Assembly (NCBI GenBank): GCA_964036295.1
Contig: OZ038467.1
Span: forward strand, 15,721,670-15,785,669
Direction: 5' to 3'
DNA: 64,000 bases
Origin: Plumapathes pennacea
Lineage: Eukaryota; Cnidaria; Anthozoa; Antipatharia; Myriopathidae
Part shown: positions 1-10,400 of the stretch, piece by piece
Layout of the letters: each line of letters starts with the position of its first letter
Numbering within the stretch: the first letter of the stretch is position 1
Program-made: the position numbers and the translations under genes
Notes under the pieces: model-generated
Told to the model about the DNA's origin: nothing
The model's database searches: none
The model's input: only the letters and a program-made list of their open reading frames with translations

Positions 1-756
1 TTTACTAGCACATTTTTAGGGTTTAATTCCATATAGCAGCGTTTTACGAGGTTATTAGGGTTGTTATAATAGAATAATTTGGGAAGCTTAGGATGTTCTA
101 GGGTTTTACCAGGATAGTTAAGTCTGCTAGGATATTCCTAATATACACAATGTTTTAGATTGTTAAAACACTAACTTTGATTTTGGGAGTTCATCTAGAT
201 TGAGCTTGGTTCTGTTGTGCGTCTCCCTCGTGGTGTTCTGGCTATTCGTGTTATTTCGTATTTGTTTTCTTATTTCTTATTTTCTTATTTTCATTATATT
301 TTAATTATTTTATCGCTGCAGAAGTGTAATAAATTTTTAAAAAGTCAATGGTTTGCCGCCCATGAAAATTAGGTTGACATTTTTAGGGCGTTACCTCTTC
401 TGGGTAAGTCATCCCTGACGCTCACTATTAGCTATGAGTGAACCCCAAAACACAATATGAAAAACAGGTTATGAGGCGAGTCAAAAAAAGGAGTAGTACC
501 TTATTTCCTCGATTAAGCGCCCCTTCCCCTCCCCCCAAAAATGTACACTACAAGACTAACAAATGGCTTCCTTATAAGTTTTGGCTGATAAAGGAAACGA
601 GTTATATACTGTTAACATTACATGAAATAGTTACTGTAGCAATCCAGGCTGTAAAAAATGTTACTAAAAATGTTTTTAGATCTTCGATTTTCTTCATTTT
701 GAATAGTTAGCACAACGAACATATTTCAAATCACGTTTTGGTGAATTTGAAAATAA
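1..756 (+). other. downstream flank of a presumed ABCC copy upstream of the window
   Basis: This stretch aligns with the DNA that follows copies A (about 21.4-21.9 kb), B (42.1-42.8 kb) and C (58.5-59.2 kb). It shares the TTTACTAGGATA-type short repeats, the phrase around GTGCGTCTCCCTCGTGG and an AATAAA just before GTCAATGGTTTGCCGCC. Because the other three copies of this sequence each sit 0.5-1.3 kb after an ABCC stop codon, I infer that a fourth ABCC gene ends just before base 1. No coding sequence is visible; a 90-codon open frame at 438-710 has no support. Confidence 0.6.
328..333 (+). terminator. AATAAA, probable poly(A) signal of the upstream ABCC copy
   Basis: AATAAA sits in the same local context as those at 21773, 42337 and 58829 downstream of copies A, B and C, directly before the shared GTCAATGGTTTGCCGC stretch. 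Conservation across four paralogous flanks is the argument; cleavage itself is not shown. Confidence 0.4.
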
Positions 757-1700
757 TCCCCGAGCAAAGCGAGGGTAATAATCACGATGCTAATGCAGTA
801 GTATCGCCTTATTTGGAGACTCCAAGCGTGTAGCCATCTCGAAACTTAATGTTCGTCAGTGTGTGTGTGAGGTACGACTTCAGGGCGTGGTTATTCAGGT
901 GCCTAAGCACTGACGCAATCGATCAAGCGTGTCCACCAGTAGTTTTACTGACACTCAGAGAAAAAAACGATTTTAACGAAGAAGCAATTGTACGTAACTG
1001 CATTTACGAAAATGAATTTGAAAACTAGAAAACTTGAAACAGAACGGTCTCGCGAAGCTCGTCTTTAAAAGACAAGGGAACAGGCATGGGCAAGGCGGAA
1101 TCGTGAAACGATCGAACAGCGCCAATTACTTCTAGAGAAAAGACGACAAACATGTTATAACTGACAGCATCATGAACGAAAGCGTGCCGAAGAAACGGCT
1201 CCGCAAAGGGAACAGCGCTTGAAAGCAAATCGGGAGCTTCAGACGGTATTTTGTGTTAAACTCAGATACTTATTCAGAAAGGACAAGCAACAAAGGTTAG
1301 TCAGTGGAAATCGAACAATCACCGTGACAAATGTATTCTATCCCGTATAGCTTAACTCGATCACTTCAAGAATGTAATAAGATCTGTATGCTGATCATTT
1401 TCCCTCGAAGTGTTGTTTTAATACGCTTCTGTCGCCAGTTTCGGCTACCGTATTCGCTCAAAGCAATCGGAATTTGTCAGTCTTGAATGATTTAGTCTGA
1501 TGTCTTATTTTTTTCTTTGAAGACAAAACTGTAGCAAACGCTGTACTTTGACATGCAGCGATTGCAGCGAGAATCGTTCACAAGCCTTTGAAGTATGACT
1601 AGGTCTGAAGCCTGTGTATAATTTGAAGTAAACCGTTCAAGTTTTGCTTTGATGCTGGGAGAAATCATGCTGTTTTGAGCCCTGCCATATGCTGTCGTTT
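757..1700 (+). mobile_element. Helitron-type copy, 5' part (spacer 1, plus orientation)
   Basis: It begins with TCCCCGAGCAAAGCGAGGG after an A, matching the right-hand (5') end of the complete copy at 8428-9809 in reverse orientation. Homology runs through the arginine-rich repeat remnant (1012-1350) and the block around 1437-1680. After about 1700 it no longer matches the complete copy, and the 3' CTAG end could not be placed. With 8428-9809 it forms an inverted pair of about 1 kb. The near-identical segment at 42794-43710 is its segmental-duplication twin. Confidence 0.6.
1012..1350 (+). pseudogene. decayed arginine-rich repeat ORF (Helitron 5' coding remnant)
   Basis: The plus strand encodes a highly charged segment with units such as TPQREQRLKANRELQ and RREQARARRNRETI, ending FCVKLRYLFRKDKQQR. 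It is broken by at least two stops (about 1066 and 1162). The same protein is read from the minus strand at 9059-9588 and 34708-35230 and from the plus strand at 43050-43384. Similar R/E/Q-rich repeats occur N-terminal to the Rep/helicase of some animal Helitron proteins (family knowledge); no Rep or helicase domain is left here. Confidence 0.45.
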
Positions 1701-2339
1701 CGATAAGTCCAACTCAATGACTATTTATTACAGCGGTAATTTGTTTTCTGCGCAGCTGCTTTGTATTTGCGCGATACGTGCACGGATTATGTGTACGGCA
1801 TTCTTCATATGTACATCGTGAGCATGTCAACCTGACCAGGCCAACAGAGTTACTGTATTTGCAGTATGGATAAAATCAGTCGATCAATCGGTGGACTTGT
1901 CGTATAAAAAATCCGTTCGTGCAACGGAACATCATTCTACGGTCTGACATTTTAAAACTTGATGTTTCCGTTCAACGATATAATGGTGTTTTATTCACTT
2001 TCAAACCCCTTACATAACAATAAAAGCTGCCAAAAACCAAAAATAAATCTTGTTTGCCATTTACCCATGGGCATGCGCAAAAAAACCGGAGGTCCGAGAA
2101 TCGCGGACTTGAGGAAATGGATCCTCCCAGAGCCTTTTATTTTGTCGGGCATGCGCGTAAGACATCGGAGGGTCTGGGTACGAGATTGATTCTACACTTA
2201 TCACCGAGCCTTTCCACAGCTAGTCGCATCGACCGCCATGTACACAGACCGGAAGTTCAAAAGCCAACGCATGCGCAGAAGTTTTGCCGCGGTGTCGTTT
2301 CCTCTTTTGGCGCTAAACATTCCGCGCGGAAGGTAACTC

Positions 2340-2370
2340 CCCTCCCCCCTCCCCCCCCCCCCCCCCCCCC
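2340..2370 (+). repeat. poly-C tract
   Basis: A run of about 30 nearly uninterrupted C residues. The twin spacer 3 has a shorter run at about 44378. Open frames across it (proline or glycine runs) are artefacts. Confidence 0.9.
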
Positions 2371-2541
2371 TTGGAATCTCGCGCCTTTCAGACGCTCGTA
2401 CCCCCGCGCAATTTTGAAAAAACCTCACGTCTTGGAATCAAAAATATTTGGCAGGTATAACGTGTCCTGCTGAATCTTCCACTTCTCAAGTCATGTCAAA
2501 TGCTATAGAGAATTTGTATATCGCGAGCCTATGGAATGAAA

Positions 2542-2683
2542 GGGCCCAATTGTTCAAATAGTAGATAGCGCTATCCACCGACCGGATAAATTCTTATCCA
2601 GTTGATAAAATCAGCTTATCCACTGAATAGCGACTTATCCGGTGAATAGCGTTACCTGCTCTTTGAACAATTATACCGGGCCC
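2542..2683. mobile_element. MITE with GGGCCC...TTGTTCAAA inverted termini
   Basis: A roughly 142-bp element bounded by GGGCCCAATTGTTCAAA and the reverse complement GGGCCCGGTATAATTGTTC. Its interior carries mirrored TTATCC/GGATAA blocks. Copies lie at 22746-22880 and 44558-44699. No ORF; a non-autonomous terminal-inverted-repeat DNA element. Confidence 0.7.
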
Positions 2684-4913
2684 CGTAGCCTGGGGTTATG
2701 AAGTGGATAAATATGGACATACTCTTCCTCTACTTACTTTCAAACATTGCTGTCCAACTACTCAACAATTCTCCTGGAAACTGGTCATTCGTGCTAATCT
2801 TGGGGTAGGCATCACTCCTAATGAAGCAAGTCACCAACAGAAATTACCAAGTGCTTTGACTCGGGATGAGGGACAAAACTTATGGTTAATTTCACACTGG
2901 TCCAACAGCAAAGTTGCGGCATAATAATAATAAGAGTACACAGATAAGTGGTACGAAGATCTTCCTTCAACTGCACCAGTCTCTAACCGCAAGGGCCAGC
3001 TTTGACCCTTTATACACTCCACCACAACTAGATTAATTGAATTGGATAAGCAAAATATAAACTAGGCAAAGTTGCCGAAGATTCGACGGGATTCACTATG
3101 TCTCACTCAACTTTGAATTCTGTTAATCCTAAACAAAAATCAAAGGACGCGCATGCACAGAATTGGGACACTGTTCCTTTAAGAACATCTTCACATCAAC
3201 CTATTAATCCCAGCCACTTGCAACGATTCATGTCGAGGGAATTTAGGGAGAAAATTTGCACAGTGTACTTTAAGCATCTGGGCTAACAGGTGCTTAAGGC
3301 ACCAGTTTCCCGCTACGGAAGATGGTAATCAAAGTCTCTAGTTGTAACTAAACTTGAAAGTGCCTATAAAATATGCCCAAAAATGGTATCTTTACAATGG
3401 ATTCTACATCAAGTAAATAGTTGACTATTAGAATATTTCTGTATTTCAGCATTGTGCCTATATACAGCCTATGCGTTAGACACATAAACGTGCGTTAATT
3501 ACGCATATTTTTTCTTGGAAACGCATTTTTAATGACGTGATGCGTTTGCTTACGCGTTTTTACTGGCGATTCAAAGTTCAAGATGTCAAGAATTACCTGG
3601 GATGCTTTGTGCTTGTGAGCTTTTGAAAGTTACTAGTGTATTTCAGGCAGTCATACGTATTTTTATGGCAGGTCCGCGTTTTTCAACGCATTTCTCAAAA
3701 ACCTTGCGCGAAGGCTGATATAAGGTATAAAGGTTTTTATTATATGGCACTGATACTACGCACGCTACGATTGGTTAATTTACCGGTCCATACTTTCCTG
3801 TACGGACCGCAAATTGATTTTACGCGCGTTCTGATTGGTCAATTTTACCGGTCCATAACTTACTGTACGGACCGCAAAATCAGTTTGCACATGTGGATCG
3901 CAAATGATTACTCAAAAAGTTGCTAAACGTTTGTCATAAAAGGCCCAGAAGTGCAATGGGAAGTTTAAACGTTCCGGATACTCACTGCATGTTAAGTTAT
4001 GATGATCGGGGAAAGTTTACAATCTTGGAAAATGACCGTTACGAAGAAGGAAAACGTCCGAGGAAAAAATTGCTTGCGACCTCAGCCGTCATTGACAACA
4101 AGTGCTGCAGAGTATGGAGGGTTGTTTCACCCCTGTGTTAAAATTTGCACACTTGCCAGGAAGAAAGTGGAAAGCGAACAATCCACCGTGAACAGTTATG
4201 ACTAAAACCGTGCAAGAATCAAGTTTTGCAGACATGTTTGCTCGTCATGGCGCACTGTGAAGACTGTAAATAAATTTTTCACAATGCACGAGAACTCTGT
4301 ATTTCGAAATCACTGACTGGGATAAAAATGCCGTGGTGATTTGAGGACGTTTATTTTGCTGGAAGAAACCTAAACGCTCCACGAGGAGGAAGGAAAATTA
4401 AGCGGTGAGTTTTGAATTATATAACTTTCAACGATGTGTCGGTCGCAGTTTGTGATGAAATGATTTTCTTTTAGTGCCATTTTGCCTTCTACATTATTGT
4501 ACGTGTAAGAAACTTATTCAAAAGAATAAAAAATACTCTGAGTTACAAAGCAGTTTCTTCTGGAAAGAGATAGGACTGCAGTTTTTTTTAATCTTTAGTG
4601 AGCGAGCAAGGGCGAGTTCGAGTCGTTCACCGAATAAAGCTCACTGCAGTGTCGTTGTTTGACATACGCTATGGGCCATTTCATTCAGCTCAGAACAAAT
4701 TAGTATTTATCTAGGCAGTTGGTTCGACAGACGCTTATTTTCTTTCAAGATTTTCAAATCGGTAGAATTGTAAGCTGTTAACTGGATTTGTTGTGAAAAC
4801 AAACGTGCGTAATTCATGCCTGATCGCGATTGATGTTGTTGAATGAACAAGACGAGTACTCGTTGGGGCCTTGTTTTGTGTTTGCCGAAAGATCTAAAGC
4901 CATATAATAAATA

Positions 4914-5071
4914 TCTTATTAACCTCGTTTGCTTGGTCCGTACCGTAAGTTATGGATCCTCGTTTTTTTCGTCGCTTTATGGCCCTCGCGCGAAGCGCGC
5001 TCGGGCCATAAGGCGACGAAAAAAACTCGGTCCATAACTTACTGTACGGACCGCGCGCTCGGTTAATAAGA
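4914..5071. repeat. terminal long hairpin of monomer 1
   Basis: Left arm TCTTATTAACC, GGTCCGTAC, GTAAGTTATGGA, TTTTTTTCGTCGC, TTATGGCC pairs in order with the right arm GGCCATAA, GCGACGAAAAAAA, TCCATAACTTAC, GTACGGACC, GGTTAATAAGA. The loop is rich in CGCGCGAAGCGCGC. The same structure lies at 6240-6397. Confidence 0.85.
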
Positions 5072-6239
5072 TCTATTTATTATATGGCACTGATACTACG
5101 CACGCTACGATTGGTTAATTTACCGGTCCATACTTTCCTGTACGGACCGCAAATTGATTTTACGCGCGTTCTGATTGGTCAATTTTACCGGTCCATAACT
5201 TACTGTACGGACCGCAAAATCAGTTTGCACATGTGGATCGCAAATGATTACTCAAAAAGTTGCTAAACGTTTGTCATAAAAGGCCCAGAAGTGCAATGGG
5301 AAGTTTAAACGTTCCGGATACTCACTGTTAAGTTATGATGATCGGGGAAAGCTTACAATCTTGGAAAATGACCGTTACGAAGAAGGAAAACATCCGAGGA
5401 AAAAATTGCTTGCGACCTCAGCCGTCATTGACAACAAGCGCTGCAGAGTATGGAGGGTTGTTTCACCTTTGTGTTAAAATTTGCACACTTGCCAGGAAGA
5501 AAGTGGAAAGCGAACAATCACCGTGAACAGTTATGACTAAAACCGTGCAAGAATCAAGTTTTGCAGACATGTTTGCTCGTCATGGCGCACTGTGAAGACT
5601 GTAAATAAATTTTTCACAATGCACGAGAACTCTGTATTTCGAAATCCCTGACTGGGACAAAAACGCCGTGGTGATTTGAGGACGTTTATTTTGCTGGAAG
5701 ATACCTAAACGCTCCACGAGGAGGCAGGAAAATTAAGCGGTGAGTTTTGAATAATATAACTTTCAACGATGTGTTGGTCGCAGTTTGTGATGAAATGATT
5801 TTCTTTTAGTGCCATTTTGCCTTCTACATTATTGTACGTGTAAGAAACTTATTCAAAAGAATAAAAAATACTCTGAGTTACAAAGCAGTTTCTTCTGGAA
5901 AGAGATAAGACTGCAGTTTTTTTAAATCTTTAGTGAGCGAGCAAGGGCGAGTTCGAGTCGTTCACCGAATAAAGTTTACTGCAGTGTCGTTGTTTGACAC
6001 ACACTATGGGCCATTTCATTCAGTTCAGAAAAAATTAGTATTTATCTAGGCAGTTGGTTCGACAGACGCTTATTTTCTTTCAAGATTTTCAAATCGGTAG
6101 AATTGTAAGCTGTTAACTGAATTTGTTGTGAAAACAAACGTGCGTAATTCATGCCTGATCGCGATTGATGTTGTTGAATGAACGAAACGAGTACTCGTGT
6201 TTTGTGTTTGCCTAAAGATCTAAAGCCATATAATAAATA

Positions 6240-6397
6240 TCTTATTAACCTCGTTTGCTTGGTCCGTACCGTAAGTTATGGATCCTCGTTTTTTTCGTCG
6301 CCTTATGGCCCTCGCGCGAAGCGCGCTCGGGCCATAAGGCGACGAAAAAAACTCGGTCCATAACTTACTGTACGGACCGCGCGCTCGGTTAATAAGA
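6240..6397. repeat. terminal long hairpin of monomer 2
   Basis: Second copy of the hairpin at 4914-5071, with the same arms and GC-rich loop, ending at the right border of the insertion. Confidence 0.85.
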
Positions 6398-7290
6398 TCT
6401 ATATATTTTGAGTATGGTAAATGACATGACAGACTGGCAACTCGGTCGCTCGTGGATGGGTTGTCCTTCCATGCATGACGGAATGGATACTTCGTCCCAA
6501 TTTAGATTCGGCTAATGTCGAATAAATTATGGTCGAACTTCGGTTGATAAAACATCGATATTTAATATGTAGAAAATGAACTTTGAGTCGTCACTTCATT
6601 CAAAAAGACAAAATAATTCATCCTCTACATGCAACCCTGTCGGGTTAGTTGCCCCAACTGGTCCTCTTTCACAACAGATGAATTAATTTAAGAGCAAGTC
6701 GTCATTTTGTTTATTCCTGACCTATTAATGACTATGACGGATATGCCTTGTTTCTCTTTTCCCTGTTCATTCAAACCGACCCCGCGGCGTCCAATTTGAG
6801 AGAACGCAATGATCCGTTTTGTGTACCGTTGGGGGTCAAGTTTGTTTCATCTCGGTAGGTTTCTCCTTCACTAAATGAAACTAGGTATTGGAGAGTATCA
6901 ACGTCAAATAATGTGCGGGCATGCTGGAATTACGATCTCCCTCAATCAACATTCGTGTTTTGTTGACGAGTCAACCACACTGAACAAATGACGATTGGGT
7001 ATTTGGACAGTTGAATGGGCAATTCCTGTCTTATGTTGGCCCTTGTTCAGAAAACAATGGCTGCAGCGCTTCAATAGATTTTAACTTGTAATGATCATTA
7101 TATATGCTTTTTAGTTATGCGCAAAATGCTCCTGTCGGTTCGTAATCATGTTGAGACTCGATATTGCTTTTCAGTTGTAAAAGTCGATCGTTCAAAAGTC
7201 CAACAGTATATTTCAGCTGGTGAGATTTGATCATCGCGACAAGCAAGCAACATACAAGCTGTTTTACGTCGAGACAAGCTATAGTTTCAG

Positions 7291-7884
7291 GTAAGTAATT
7301 AAACGCATTATTTAACGAGGGTAATTCACATAATAGTGACAGTAACACTAACAAACTTGTGACCCTCAACTTATATGCTAAGAACTATTAAAAACTACCA
7401 AAAAACTATAAATTGTTTGCATAAAATATACACTACAAGGAGTATATGACTGCGGATTAAGAAACACCTAAGGATTAATACGATGGAGAACGTTTTGATT
7501 AACTAAACCCGCTTCTTTAAAGCATTCTTTCCTTATTGCGGGAATCTGTGGGTAGAGAGTTCCATAACTTGGATGTGAACACAGAAAACGTACGTCCTTC
7601 TGTCTTGCGCTTATGTTTCGGGCATACGAAATTTAAATTACAAAATCTGACTGACCTAGAGTGTTGCTCACTGGCGCTACATTGCAAATGATAATTTTTG
7701 CAAGTTGCATGAGGACTGCTCTTGTTTTGAAATCATTGAAGACGGCAAGTTATGCTGGCCATATCCTTGTGTGTACTACTGACTTGAAAAAAATATAAAA
7801 GCCATATCGCTCTTACTGCATACAGTCCATACAGCATTTACAAAACTCAATATTGGCTTAACAATAGCATTATAATATGAAAAG
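7291..7884 (+). mobile_element. 594-bp insertion with intron-like GT...AG borders
   Basis: In spacer 2 the flanks are joined (TTTCAG then GTGAGAAAT at 31381-31392). Here, and at 46646-47475, extra DNA begins GTAAGTAATT directly after TTTCAG and ends ATGAAAAG before GTGAGAAAT. The outer bases can be read as an AGGT duplication or as GT-AG intron borders. This copy lacks about 236 bp present in the spacer 3 copy, with TCACTG at both breakpoints, suggesting a microhomology deletion. No terminal repeats seen. Confidence 0.55.
7670..7783 (+). pseudogene. 3' remnant of the 79-codon ORF of the insertion
   Basis: The tail of the frame intact at 47134-47373 is kept here (HWRY...FEIIEDGKLCWPYPCVYY region, stop at about 7780). 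The 5' two-thirds are removed by the internal deletion, so no start remains. Confidence 0.4.
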
Positions 7885-8427
7885 GTGAGAAATTAATCTG
7901 CATGGCCATGCATACCATCATGCAACCGCTTAACTACAAACATTATACGAGATTTTCAACAAACTGCCTAAGTTTATTCCTTTAAATAATCCCTTTAAAT
8001 AAAGGCAAGGAAAGATGTATCTTATTTGGTTGTGCTTAGGGCGCGTTTTCAGTTTACTTCATGATCATTGCCGTACTGATTCACACAGGAGTGGTCCGTG
8101 ACTAATTGGCAGGATGCTTACTCCATACTCATTATTTTAAAGATTCTTTGGTAACAAACGCCTCTTTAGAAAAAAACAGCCCGGATGAGTGTTTCCCCGG
8201 GCCCTGCCAGGTACTAATCCATATCGTCTACTTCCTTGGAACTTCCATTGACCTATTTATATTGGTAGTCTTTTAAGTTCCCTCTCGTTAAGATTTGCTC
8301 CTTTGTCGTTCCGAAATATTCCGGAATGTGCACATTCTCATTTCCCAAACTGCTGATGTTCGTCAAACTAAAACAAGATGGCGGCGAGCGTGCGCAATTA
8401 GGAGGGGAGTATCTTCTATATACCCTA

Positions 8428-9809
8428 CTAGAAATACGATAATCGCAGATACCCCCTCACTCTGCCATAAAAGAATGGTGTGTGTTATACTTTTGCATTG
8501 AAAAAAGAATCGATTGCGTGACGAAGTACGTATTTCCCACGGTCGGCACGTCAAATTAATTCATACAGTCTTCCAAGCACGTTCTCAAAATTTAATACTC
8601 AAATTTTGAAGTTGGTCGGCCGTCGTAGTACGGGAAAAAAGGAACACTGATTTTCCAATTTTGAATTCATAGGCAGTACAATTAAATAGGTTTCCTGTGC
8701 GATTTGTTTTTACTCTGGATTGCATGCTCCAGACTCAGGCATGCATATTTAATTGAATTGCTCGAATTGTTTTGTATGTCAACCCACTCAAAACAGCAAG
8801 ATTTCTCCCAGAATCAAAGCAAAACTTGAACAGTTTACTTCAAATTATACACGGGCTTCAGACCCAGTAATACGTCTAAGTGCTTGTGAACGATTCTCGC
8901 TGCAATCACCGCGTGTCAGATTACAGAAAAATAAGACATCTGACTAAATTATTCAAGACTCCAAGTTCCGATTGCTCTGAGCGAATACGGTAGCCGAAAC
9001 TGGCGAAAATGATCAGCATACAGATTTTAGTACATTCTTGAAGTGATCGAGTTACAAGCTATACGGGATAGAATTTATTTGTCACGGTGATTGTTCGATT
9101 TCCACTGACTAACCTTTGTTGCTTGTCCTTTCTAAATAAGTATCTGAGTTTAACACAAAACGGCGTCTGAAGCTCCCGATTTGCTTTCAAGCGCTGTTCC
9201 CTTTGCGGAGTTTTCTGTGTTACCCGCTTCTGTTCATGTCGCTTTTGGTCGGCATTCATGCGCTGTTGTCTTTGCGGAGTCTTCTCTTCGGCCCGCTTTT
9301 TCTCCTGAAGGTCTCGATTCGCTTTCAAGCGCTGTTCTCTTTGCGGAGTTGTCTGTGTTACCCGCTTCTCTTCATGTCGCTTTCGATCGGCATTCATGCG
9401 CTGTTTTCTTTTCGGTCATAGTTCCGTCTTTTGTCGAGACGAACTTGGCGCTGTTTGATCGTTTCACGATTCCGCCTTGCTCGTGCCTGTTCCCTTCTCT
9501 TTTGAAGACGAGCTTCGCGAGACTGTTGTGTTTCAAGTTTTCTATTTTCGTGAACACAGCTACGATATACTGTAGTTGCTTCGTTCAATCTAATTTCTTA
9601 TATTGCGAGTAAAACTACAGGGCCACACGTGATCGATCCGGCCTTTGTTATTGGTTCTGCAGCGACGCGATAGGAACTGGGGACGAGGTCGCACGCAAGA
9701 CTGACAGACGAACATTAGATTTCGAGATGGCGGCAGGCTTGGAGTCTCCGATAAGGCGATAATACTACTGCATTAGCGTCTTGAGTATTTCCCTCACTTC
9801 GTTCGGGGA
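8428..9809 (-). mobile_element. non-autonomous Helitron with precise empty site
   Basis: Read on the minus strand it starts TCCCCGAACGAAGTGAGGG (9809) and ends CGATTATCGTATTTCTAG (8428). TC at the 5' end, CTAG at the 3' end, insertion between A and T, and no target duplication are the Helitron hallmarks (established knowledge). In spacer 3 the flanks ACCCTA and TAAAAATAATTTT are directly joined at 48036/48037, showing the unoccupied site. The subterminal CGATTATCG hairpin is weak compared with typical Helitrons. It carries a broken arginine-rich ORF in element orientation at its 5' end (9059-9588); no Rep or helicase. Confidence 0.75.
9059..9588 (-). pseudogene. arginine-rich repeat ORF of Helitron, frameshifted
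   Basis: On the minus strand a frame from ATG at 9588 encodes MNEATTVYRSCVHENRKLET followed by arginine-rich sequence to about 9394. After a frameshift near 9397 it continues with three or four repeats of the TPQREQRLKANRELQ / RKRHEEKRVTQ type, then FCVKLRYLFRKDK and a stop at 9059. The repeat unit is about 22 residues, strongly basic and probably helical. It runs in element orientation from the TC end, as expected if it is the N-terminal part of a Helitron protein whose Rep-helicase part was deleted. Function unknown. Confidence 0.5.
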
Positions 9810-9956
9810 TAAAAATAATTTTCTTTTCCTCTTGTTCTCAAGCGCCGCCATCTTTGTTTCATTTTTAAGCGTTGACGTCATTATTCCAAATGTGACCCTC
9901 TTGATGAAAAGGGTCATTAAGGTGAAAAACGAAAACGCTTTTATACGATCGTTTAA

Positions 9957-10040
9957 AAGCGTCTAATGTTCGTTTAAACGCGTTTAAAATTCGTTTAAAC
10001 GCATCATAAACGGAACCACTTTATTCCGTTTAAACGCGAA
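9957..10040. repeat. cluster of GTTTAAACG palindromes
   Basis: Within about 85 bp there are several CGTTTAAA/CGTTTAAACG units (GTTCGTTTAAACGCGTTTAA, ATTCGTTTAAACGCAT, CCGTTTAAACGCGAA). Only traces (CCGTTTAAGCGG) remain at the twin site near 48179. Confidence 0.7.
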
Positions 10041-10237
10041 CTTGACTCCAAACAATAATTAATCTCATAGTAATTGTCACATTTCAAGTGCTCATGCATG
10101 AGGAGCCGCTTGTGCTGTACGCCTTGCGTAGTGAGAACTTTCCATTGGGCAAACGCCAGCCCGTTGAGCATGTTTGTGAAAGCCGGATATCAAGAGTTCA
10201 GAGCTTAGTTGTTGTCTTGCTTTGGGGCCGTTTTGCT

Positions 10238-10291
10238 GTTTGTTCGTTTGTTTGTTTGTTTGTTTGTTTGTTTGTTTGTTTGTTTGTTTGC
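10238..10291 (+). repeat. (TTTG)n microsatellite
   Basis: About a dozen TTTG units followed by a poly-T run. Frames of repeated CLFV or KQTN across it are artefacts. Confidence 0.9.
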
Positions 10292-10400
10292 TTTCTTTTT
10301 TTTTTTCAACGAAAGCCAATGAATCGAACAAAAACTGGTCTTGCTATGAAAAAATATTCCTGCTATTCCGCCTTCGTGACCAGAACACATGGAATACACA

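Larger units (their letters stand above)
3737..6402 (+). mobile_element. 2.66 kb tandem-dimer insertion, absent from spacer 3
   Basis: Two head-to-tail monomers (3741-5080 and 5081-6402, period about 1340 bp), nearly identical with a few small indels. In spacer 3 the flanks meet directly at about 45760, so this is an insertion (or a precise loss there), probably with a TA or TATA duplication. Each monomer carries four copies of a hyphenated palindrome, GGTCCATAACTTACTGTAC followed by GGACC, two near the 5' end and two in a terminal hairpin. The short open frames inside are duplicated between monomers but resemble no known domain. Class unknown. Confidence 0.75.
6403..8427. other. spacer sequence shared with spacer 3; no gene seen
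   Basis: Apart from the 594-bp insertion at 7291-7884, this is single-copy-looking DNA that aligns with 45761-48036. It contains the empty target (ACAATGGCT at 7054-7062) of the hAT-like element found in spacer 2. No convincing exon was found. Confidence 0.6.

Noticed and set aside
438..710. 90-codon frame near the window start
   Set aside because: The equivalent region at 42458-42740 is not open in the same frame and no domain is visible.
2054..2473. Proline-rich frame over the poly-C run (and its glycine-rich antisense)
   Set aside because: The frame depends on the length of a homopolymer that differs in the twin spacer, so it is not a gene.
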